From a virus: 32,581 nucleotides of DNA. This document shows, in pieces, positions 1 to 4,328 of the stretch. Position numbers and translations under genes: made by a program. The stretch lies in the IMG/VR virus record IMGVR_UViG_3300027896_000137, positions 1 through 32,581 of that record; one strand, given 5' to 3'. Below the pieces are notes generated by a model that was given only the letters and a program-made list of their open reading frames with translations, ran no database searches and had not been told where the DNA came from. The stretch's first letter is position 1; each line of letters opens with the position of its first letter.

Positions 1-61
1 AAAAAAAAAAAAAATTGTAATGTGAAGCGTATGATGTGAAGCGTATGATGTGAAGCGTAAT
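1..61. repeat. A-run and 14-bp tandem repeat at window edge
   Basis: The window opens with 14 consecutive A residues and then three head-to-tail copies of a 14-bp unit, ATGTGAAGCGTATG, at 20-33, 34-47 and 48-61 (the last copy diverges in its final two bases). No gene overlaps it. Short phased repeats like this can be protein-binding iterons, but nothing here identifies a replication gene, and the A-run may be a contig end effect. Only the repeat itself is certain. Confidence 0.75.
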
Positions 62-104
62 AGACGATGTTTCAATAACTAATAGTTGCATCATACAACA
101 AATC

Positions 105-212
105 GGGAAACCCTGTCGCAGTGGGCGTCTTCGACCTGTATGATCTGGAAACCCGCTGTGGCAGGGCGTCTCCCGCTGTCAGGCGGAAACGCCCTATTCA
201 TGGGCATCTTCA
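105..212. repeat. GC-rich hairpin repeat cluster, copies A-C
   Basis: Three degenerate copies of a repeat with core AAACCCGC...GGGCGTCT start at about 108, 149 and 187, so they are spaced 41 and 38 bp apart. Copy B (145-176) can fold with CCCGC (152-156) pairing to GC-A-GGG (161-166) around a TGTG loop. Copy C is diverged (GGGCATCT). Copy B is repeated exactly at 1102-1133. The sequence between 212 and 316 is AT-rich and holds no gene that I can see. Confidence 0.7.
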
Positions 213-316
213 GAGATTAAAAATTATCTGCAATTACTGGAAATTTTAATCTACAATCACCAGAAAACTGTGTAACTATATGAAATTATAGGGAAAAAAT
301 AATTAAAAATAACCTA

Positions 317-345
317 TTGACAAGCTGATATATACTCTGTAAGAT
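317..345 (+). promoter_or_regulatory. Sigma70-type promoter for the 443-868 gene
   Basis: A perfect -35 box TTGACA lies at 317-322, followed after 17 bp by TAAGAT (340-345), a 4/6 match to the -10 consensus. The setting is strongly AT-rich. Transcription would start near 352 and leave a leader of about 90 nt carrying the palindrome at 391-409 before the ribosome binding site at 431-435. It sits directly upstream of a gene that has its own terminator. Inferred from sequence match only. Confidence 0.55.
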
Positions 346-380
346 AAAATAAAAAAATATGAAAACACAAAAAAACATAA

Positions 381-415
381 CCTTTTCAAACGGCATGGTT
401 ACCATGCCGAAAAGG
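381..415. promoter_or_regulatory. Perfect 19-bp palindrome in 5' leader (operator or RNA hairpin)
   Basis: CGGCATGGT (391-399), a central T (400) and ACCATGCCG (401-409) form a perfect 9+1+9 dyad. It is bracketed by CCTTTT (381-386) and AAAAGG (410-415), which can add a six-pair outer stem with a four-base bulge. The element sits between the candidate start of transcription near 352 and the ribosome binding site at 431. A one-base centre is too tight for an ideal RNA loop and suits a dimeric DNA-binding protein, although a slightly opened RNA hairpin remains possible. Confidence 0.7.
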
Positions 416-442
416 TATGCTATAGAGTAAAGGAGAAAAAAA

Positions 443-868
443 ATGGAAAAAGCAATTATGGAAAAAAGAATTGACACGGCAGGAAAAAACAAGGCAAGAA
501 ACATTTCCGACATAACACCTTATAAGGTAGATGTAAATTCACTTTATAAGACAGATGTAAACGGGAAACATTCATTCGACGAAAAAACAATCAAAACAAT
601 TCAGAAAGACCTGAAAAAAACATTCTCATCAGGTAATCAGATGTTACTCGCGGTTACACTGGCACAGCCTATGAGCTTTGACGAATTGGAAAAATTAAAT
701 CAAATTTTTTCAGGGAAAGAAAAAAGTGCAAGCCGTGTTAATGGTTTTGTTAATGCTTCGAAAACTGATGACGGTGTGGCACATGCAAGAAAAGGCTACA
801 ACACAATAACAGAGCGGGTTTCAGACGACAAGGGAACTGTTACGACCTACGTAACACGCAAAGCGTAA
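443..868 (+). CDS. Hypothetical 141-residue protein in a moron-like cassette
   Basis: I do not recognise this family. The protein is 141 residues, lysine-rich and mostly polar, with no membrane segment or signal peptide. Its N-terminal 40 residues are basic and look disordered. The middle (about 45-95) reads as amphipathic helices with a hydrophobic stretch LLAVTLAQP, and the C-terminus is Ser/Thr/Lys-rich. The start at 443 is supported by AGGAG at 431-435 with a 7-nt spacer; a second ATG at 461 is possible. The gene has its own promoter (317-345), leader palindrome and intrinsic terminator (886-916), and copies of a GC-rich repeat lie on both sides. This layout is that of an independently expressed accessory gene (moron) and not of the structural operon. 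A regulatory role, perhaps acting on its own leader palindrome, is only a guess. Confidence 0.7.
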   Translation: MEKAIMEKRIDTAGKNKARNISDITPYKVDVNSLYKTDVNGKHSFDEKTIKTIQKDLKKTFSSGNQMLLAVTLAQPMSFDELEKLNQIFSGKEKSASRVNGFVNASKTDDGVAHARKGYNTITERVSDDKGTVTTYVTRKA

Positions 869-885
869 CAACCGCAAACCCGCAA

Positions 886-916
886 GGGTAGGGCGTCTCC
901 GCCCTGCCCTTTTTTT
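886..916 (+). terminator. Intrinsic terminator after the 443-868 gene
   Basis: GGGTAGGGCG (886-895) pairs with CGCCCTGCCC (900-909) around a TCTC loop, giving a ten-pair GC-rich stem with one T-G wobble. Seven T residues follow at 910-916. It lies 17 bp after the stop codon at 866-868. The stem is also the 3' half of one copy (D, about 873-909) of the GC-rich repeat family, so the terminator and the repeat are the same element. Confidence 0.88.
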
Positions 917-954
917 ATGTATGTGAGACACGAAAAAAATAATCGTGCCACGCC

Positions 955-1134
955 AAGAACCGCATGAATAGGGCATCTACAGCCGCCCGCAAACCCGCAC
1001 TACCAGAGGCTTTCAGCCTTAGCACGTTATCCGTAGCAAGTAGCACCGAATCGTATGCACCCGCAAACCCGCACTACCAGAGGCTCTCCGCCTCATACGA
1101 GCTGGAAACCCGCTGTGGCAGGGCGTCTCCCGCC
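955..1134. repeat. GC-rich hairpin repeat cluster, copies E-H
   Basis: Four more copies follow: E (about 955-980, diverged), F (986-1019), G (1060-1094) and H (1102-1134). F and G share an exact 26-bp core (986-1011 and 1060-1085). H contains an exact 32-bp copy (1102-1133) of copy B at 145-176. Each can fold a small 3' hairpin: GAGGC/GCCTC around TCTCC in G (1080-1094), GGCG/CGCC around TCTCC in H (1122-1134), AGGC/GCCT in F (1007-1019). Open frames across them (for example 964-1179) have no ribosome binding site and merely translate the repeat. Confidence 0.72.
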
Positions 1135-1145
1135 TACCCCCCGTA

Positions 1146-1535
1146 TCGAGAACAGAAATGGGGAAAAAATTATGTATGAACCCCCTCTCTCTACTTTATG
1201 CCCCATTTTGAACTATATATACTTTGTAAAGTATCACTTACCATAATAATACTTAATGAAGCTCTCTTACTGTCAAAGAAGAAACGGTTTGTCTCTTTCC
1301 TTCTCTCTGCTGAGTTACGGTTTGTCTATTACTCTCTTACTGTCAAAGCTGACGGTTTGTTATTCTCTCTATATAGTGCTTGTCTACACTTGATTCCTTC
1401 TTATAAATCATTGAATGGTTGTTGTTTCCTCTTATCACTCGCTATTGCTTGCTATTCTCTGCTTGATTTTTTTGGTTGTGCATTGTCCTTAGGATGTGTT
1501 ATTAGTCTGGAAAGTCGTTCCACGAGGAGGGTTTA
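1146..1535. promoter_or_regulatory. Non-coding control region before the structural operon
   Basis: No convincing gene lies between the terminator at 916 and the start codon at 1536. This part is pyrimidine-rich on the + strand and unlike the neighbouring coding DNA. It holds a 16-bp dyad, ATACTTT-GT-AAAGTAT (1219-1234). It also holds two exact 17-bp copies of CTCTCTTACTGTCAAAG (1262-1278 and 1332-1348), and three copies of ACGGTTTGT (1284-1292, 1317-1325, 1352-1360). A candidate promoter, CTGACG-17 bp-TATAGT (1349-1377), overlaps the last copy. The position just ahead of a very long co-directional operon fits a late-gene control region, which is inference. Confidence 0.45.
1349..1377 (+). 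promoter_or_regulatory. Candidate promoter for the structural operon
   Basis: CTGACG (1349-1354, 4/6 to the -35 consensus) and TATAGT (1372-1377, 5/6 to the -10 consensus) are separated by 17 bp. The -35 box overlaps the third ACGGTTTGT repeat. It would produce a leader of about 150 nt before the first start codon at 1536. No terminator-like element with a T-tract was seen downstream within the head and tail genes, so one strong promoter here could serve the whole operon. Confidence 0.3.
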
Positions 1536-1703
1536 ATGCGTTTGTTCATCTACGGATTTCTTTTAGGAACGGTAGTTACTGGCTTTATCTCGATTCTTAT
1601 TATCAAAGCGAACAATCTGCGGTTTATCAAGGAAAGAGCAGCTTATCAACAGCTTATCAACAAACTTTCGGACAAACTCAGGGGGAATAAGACATGGCAT
1701 TGA
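1536..1703 (+). CDS. Small single-span membrane peptide, 55 residues
   Basis: A 55-codon frame starts at ATG 1536, preceded closely by a strong GAGGAGGG (1524-1531), and stops at TGA 1701-1703. It overlaps the next gene's start (1694) by 10 bases, which suggests translational coupling. Residues 4-23 form one hydrophobic helix (FIYGFLLGTVVTGFISILII). A basic, amphipathic helix with KANNLRFIKERAA and a coiled-coil-like YQQLINKLSDKL follows. An N-terminal anchor with a charged helical tail resembles small phage membrane proteins such as inner-membrane spanins or holin accessory peptides, but at 55 residues it is short for a spanin and no lysis gene is nearby. Function is unassigned; the ribosome site and the clear membrane helix make it a likely real gene. 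Confidence 0.6.
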   Translation: MRLFIYGFLLGTVVTGFISILIIKANNLRFIKERAAYQQLINKLSDKLRGNKTWH

Positions 1704-2026
1704 AGGATTTGACTTGCAAGGCGGGAGATTCTAAGGATTATCTTTGTACATTCACTGATTCCGCAGGGAATGTCATCAATATCACTGGATGGACTGTTTA
1801 CTTCACTGTCAAAGGTTCTACCGTTCTCATTTCTTCTGATGTTTCTGTCCATACTGATCCTACTCACGGCATTACCACTGTTTCACTTGCTGCTGTTCAG
1901 ACTCAAATTGCTGCAGGAATGTATGATTATGAAATCAGGGCGAAGACGAATGACGTTCCTGCTAAGGTCATGACAATTCTGACCGCTAAGTTCACTGTTT
2001 CTTTGCCTCTGAGGGCTGTCGCATGA
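1694..2026 (+). CDS. Phage beta-sandwich virion domain (BppU N-terminal-like)
   Basis: The 110-residue protein is a single beta-sandwich-like domain of a type common in phage structural genes. An early acidic-aromatic strand and a TDSAGNVINITGWTVYFTVK motif (about 22-40) are followed by an HTDPTHGITTVSL turn-and-strand and a final TAKFTVSLPLR strand. The pattern 'x-x-DxxGNxIDLTGWTVxFTVK ... GxxTxxLT ... GxYxYxIxxxD' is seen in upper baseplate and fibre-base proteins (BppU/DUF2479-like N-terminal domains). The start at 1694 follows AGGGGGAATAAGAC, a translation start region copied almost exactly before the gene at 2431. It overlaps the next gene by ATGA (2023-2026). I infer a tail-fibre base or virion decoration role. 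Confidence 0.6.
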   Translation: MALKDLTCKAGDSKDYLCTFTDSAGNVINITGWTVYFTVKGSTVLISSDVSVHTDPTHGITTVSLAAVQTQIAAGMYDYEIRAKTNDVPAKVMTILTAKFTVSLPLRAVA

Positions 2027-2418
2027 CGGATATAAATGTTTCAGTAGAAGATATTACTGTTGCTGTTTCTGCGGTCGAGCGGATTGACGTTGTTGTTTCG
2101 TCAGTAGAGCCTATTAATATTGTTGTTGGTATGGATAATATTAATGTGGTTGTCAATCCTAACGAAATCATTGACGTTTCTTTTGCTAATGTTCTTGTTG
2201 AGGGAGGAGAAATTATTTATCAAAGGCTTGTTGATGATACTTCTGCTCTTAACACTGTTTATGTTGGAGAGTCTGCTTTTGGTTCTGAAGAAGATGAGCC
2301 TGTGTGGAGAATATACAAAGCCGTTTTTGATGGAGTGGACGTTACAAAGACTTGGGCTGGTGGGGCAGCTTTGTTTCTTTACAAATGGTCTGAAAGGTTA
2401 ATTTTAATTTATTCATAG
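2023..2418 (+). CDS. Fibre-adaptor-like protein with beta-repeat N-terminus
   Basis: The 131-residue protein has two parts. Residues 3-55 are a run of short beta strands with a spacing of about 9-10 residues (NVSVEDITVAVSAVERIDVV and onward), a periodic pattern of the kind found in trimeric fibre shafts. Residues about 64-131 are a compact domain, IYQRLVDDTS...VYVGES..GSEEDEPVWRIYK...VTKTWAGG, which recurs in fibre and adaptor proteins of many phages. The start codon overlaps the stop of the gene before it (ATGA), so the two are translated as a coupled pair. A role at the virion surface is inferred from the domain type and the neighbours; the exact partner is unknown. Confidence 0.6.
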   Translation: MTDINVSVEDITVAVSAVERIDVVVSSVEPINIVVGMDNINVVVNPNEIIDVSFANVLVEGGEIIYQRLVDDTSALNTVYVGESAFGSEEDEPVWRIYKAVFDGVDVTKTWAGGAALFLYKWSERLILIYS

Positions 2419-2430
2419 GAGGAATAAGAC

Positions 2431-2871
2431 ATGGCAAAATCGATAAACACCTGCAACAGTTTATTGGCATTGATTTTTAATGCAACGCTCTTTGCAAACC
2501 TGGCAATGAATGCTTCTGTAGGGCCTCTTGCAAATCTGTATGTGAGCCTGCACAAAACGAATCCTGGCACCGGTGGCTCTCAGGAGACAGGGGAAGCGGA
2601 CTATGGAGCATACTCAAGAATTGCTGTTCCAAGAGACAATTCAGGTACAGGATGGAAGACCCCTGCTTCCGGCTCGACAGACAACAACGCTTTAATCTCA
2701 TTCACTGAATGTAATGGTGGCTCAAATTCCATCGGCTTTGTTGCTATTGGCACTGACCTAACAGGTGCAGGAAGAGTTCTGTATGCTGGCTCTCTTGGCT
2801 CGCCAAGAACTATATCTGAAGGTATTCAACCGCAGTTTTCAGCCCACGCATTAATCGTAACGGAGACATAG
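2431..2871 (+). CDS. Phage fibre-type protein, first of a paralogous pair
   Basis: The 146-residue protein belongs to a widespread phage structural family recognised by 'LYVSLHxxxP...ETxEaxYxxYxR', a central tryptophan (GTGWKTP), a buried CxGGSN segment and a C-terminal 'I..GIQPQFSAxALIVTE'. It is predicted to be all-beta. A hydrophobic helix (NSLLALIFNATLFANLAMNA, about 9-29) precedes the domain and probably mediates assembly. The ribosome site AGGAGGAATAAGAC is shared with the gene at 1694. The gene at 3050 is a clear paralog that keeps the same landmarks, with the zinc-ribbon gene at 2875 between the two. Members usually sit beside fibre genes; the receptor or partner is not known. Confidence 0.65.
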   Translation: MAKSINTCNSLLALIFNATLFANLAMNASVGPLANLYVSLHKTNPGTGGSQETGEADYGAYSRIAVPRDNSGTGWKTPASGSTDNNALISFTECNGGSNSIGFVAIGTDLTGAGRVLYAGSLGSPRTISEGIQPQFSAHALIVTET

Positions 2872-2874
2872 ACT

Positions 2875-3045
2875 ATGGGAGCAAAATATATTTGTAAAGA
2901 ATGCGGAATGTCTATCATTGTGTTGGCAAATGGTGAAGTGCTGAGGCCTTGCAAGCACAAAGGAACAATAATTCTTGATATGGAAGCTGTTTGCACAGGC
3001 GTTGGCAATGCTGAAGCAGTAGAAGAAGCTCAGAATAGAGGATAA
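2875..3045 (+). CDS. Small zinc-ribbon-like protein, 56 residues
   Basis: The 56-codon frame between the two paralogous fibre genes starts at ATG 2875, four bases after the preceding stop, and ends at TAA 3043-3045, five bases before the next ATG. Residues C7 and C10 (CKEC) and C26 with H28 (PCKH) could bind one zinc ion. A short hydrophobic strand (MSIIVLANGEV) lies between the halves, and the tail is AVCTGVGNAEAVEEA. Similar tiny CxxC proteins often accompany phage structural genes. No DNA-binding helix is evident. The coupled spacing and the conserved-looking metal site make it a likely real gene, though the biochemical role is unknown. Confidence 0.65.
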   Translation: MGAKYICKECGMSIIVLANGEVLRPCKHKGTIILDMEAVCTGVGNAEAVEEAQNRG

Positions 3046-3049
3046 TACC

Positions 3050-3463
3050 ATGGGAAAAGGAAACACAACATCGAATGATGTTTTGAAGTGCATCCTTAAA
3101 GGGATAGACCCTACATATAGAAACGCCAATCCGACTTTGTATGTTGCGTTGCATACAGCAGACCCGACAGTTACAGGAAATCAGACAGCCTCAGAAGCAA
3201 ATTATACTTCCTATACAAGGAGGCCAATAACAAAGGCAACTGGCTGGACTGATAATGGCGTCAGCTTTGCCAACGCTGCTTTGATACAATTCCCGATATG
3301 TGGTGCGTCGGGCTGCACAATTAAGTTTGTCAGCATTGGAGAGTTGGATACTGGTGGAGCAGGGCAGATATATTATATTGGTGCCATAACAGCAGATTTG
3401 GTTGTATCGCTGAATATCCAACCACAATTCTCTATTGGAGCATTACAGGTAACGGAGTCATAG
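3050..3463 (+). CDS. Phage fibre-type protein, second of a paralogous pair
   Basis: The 137-residue protein is a diverged copy of the one encoded at 2431-2871. It retains LYVALHTADP, the acidic EANYTSYTR segment, a central GWTDNG, an ICGASGC loop in place of ECNGGSN, and the terminal NIQPQFSIGALQVTES. Its N-terminus differs: a SNDVLKCILKG helix replaces the longer hydrophobic helix. Retention of the core with change at the ends suggests duplication followed by specialisation, perhaps for two rings or two fibre contacts. Its stop codon is immediately followed by the ATG at 3464, with GGAG inside the end of this gene serving the next. Confidence 0.65.
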   Translation: MGKGNTTSNDVLKCILKGIDPTYRNANPTLYVALHTADPTVTGNQTASEANYTSYTRRPITKATGWTDNGVSFANAALIQFPICGASGCTIKFVSIGELDTGGAGQIYYIGAITADLVVSLNIQPQFSIGALQVTES

Positions 3464-4324
3464 ATGCCAGGATTCAAAAGCATCAAGGAATTAATTAACC
3501 AGGCTTATGATGGCGGAAAGAATTGGTCTACTGTTTTCAGGAAAGTCCCAGCTATTGCTACAACAGCGAACATCTGGTTTGACCTTTCTTCTGCACCAGG
3601 AACTCCTCGACCTAACTACAAAGTTGGCAATGAACTTGAGGCAACTCGGTTCAATGGTTCATATGGGATATATCATGGTAGTCCTATCACGACAGATGGC
3701 TTCAAATTCTTACATAAATTTATGGTAGGCTGTGTAAGCACAAATGTCGTTCCTGCACCATTCATACTTTGCGATTATTTAATGTTTTATCCTCTCGTAG
3801 ATATGGACAATACAGACGCACAAGTATTTGACAATACTTTGTATTCCCTTCCTCGATACGCTGATGGAGAAGGTGTCAAGGCTTTTCTTGTAGCTACCAA
3901 CCCTTACGCTGGCGGTGCTCAGTTTCAAATAAATTATACGAATCAGGCAGGAACATCAGGACAGGTGAGTGAATGGGCAACTACAAACACATCTACATAT
4001 ATTTCAACGATAGTGAATTGTGGAATAAGTGCAGCTCTGAGAGGACCATTCATACAGCTTCAAGCAGGTGACAGGGGAATAAGAAGTGTGCAGAGCATAT
4101 CCTTTCTCAGTTCTAATGGAGGATTGGCTGCTCTAGTGCTTGTTAAGCCTTTGGCAACGATTGCTCATATCGACATTCAGTGTGTTTCGGAAACAGATTT
4201 TGTAATTGATCTTCCATCATTGCCGAAGATTTACGACGGAGCATACTTAAATCTACTCTGCTGCCCTGCTGGAAGTGCATCAGGAATTCCTATATTTGGA
4301 GAATTGACAACAATTTGGAGGTAA
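3464..4324 (+). CDS. Virion surface protein, compact scaffold form (286 residues)
   Basis: I do not recognise a named family. The 286-residue protein is predicted to be mostly beta, with no signal peptide or transmembrane helix. Its most useful feature is that it aligns end to end, with gaps, to the 703-residue neighbour. Shared landmarks are an N-terminal GKNW..., IWFDLSSAPGTP, then LPRYADGEGVKAFL (about 130), a GPFIQLQAGDRGIRSVQSI block (about 198-216), VLVKPLA and the C-terminal DFVIDLPSLPKIYDGAYLNLL. The compact form therefore appears to be the base scaffold. With fibre-type genes on both sides, a capsid-surface or tail-fibre role is inferred. Confidence 0.6.
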   Translation: MPGFKSIKELINQAYDGGKNWSTVFRKVPAIATTANIWFDLSSAPGTPRPNYKVGNELEATRFNGSYGIYHGSPITTDGFKFLHKFMVGCVSTNVVPAPFILCDYLMFYPLVDMDNTDAQVFDNTLYSLPRYADGEGVKAFLVATNPYAGGAQFQINYTNQAGTSGQVSEWATTNTSTYISTIVNCGISAALRGPFIQLQAGDRGIRSVQSISFLSSNGGLAALVLVKPLATIAHIDIQCVSETDFVIDLPSLPKIYDGAYLNLLCCPAGSASGIPIFGELTTIWR

Positions 4325-4328
4325 GACA

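Noticed and set aside
286-513. Minus-strand 75-residue hydrophobic frame
   Set aside because: It is the reverse of an A-rich region, overlaps the promoter, palindrome and start of the + strand gene, and has no credible ribosome site.
105-1134. CRISPR array
   Set aside because: The repeats are degenerate, unevenly spaced, can fold differently from copy to copy and are interrupted by a gene; spacers of constant size are absent and no cas gene is present.
964-1246. Two overlapping small + strand frames across the GC-rich repeats
   Set aside because: They translate the repeat DNA, lack ribosome sites and overlap each other in different frames.
1198-1536. 112-residue + strand frame in the pyrimidine-rich region
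   Set aside because: No ribosome site precedes the ATG, the hydrophobic look comes from T/C-rich DNA, and internal similarity comes from the repeated 17-mers. Treated as control DNA.
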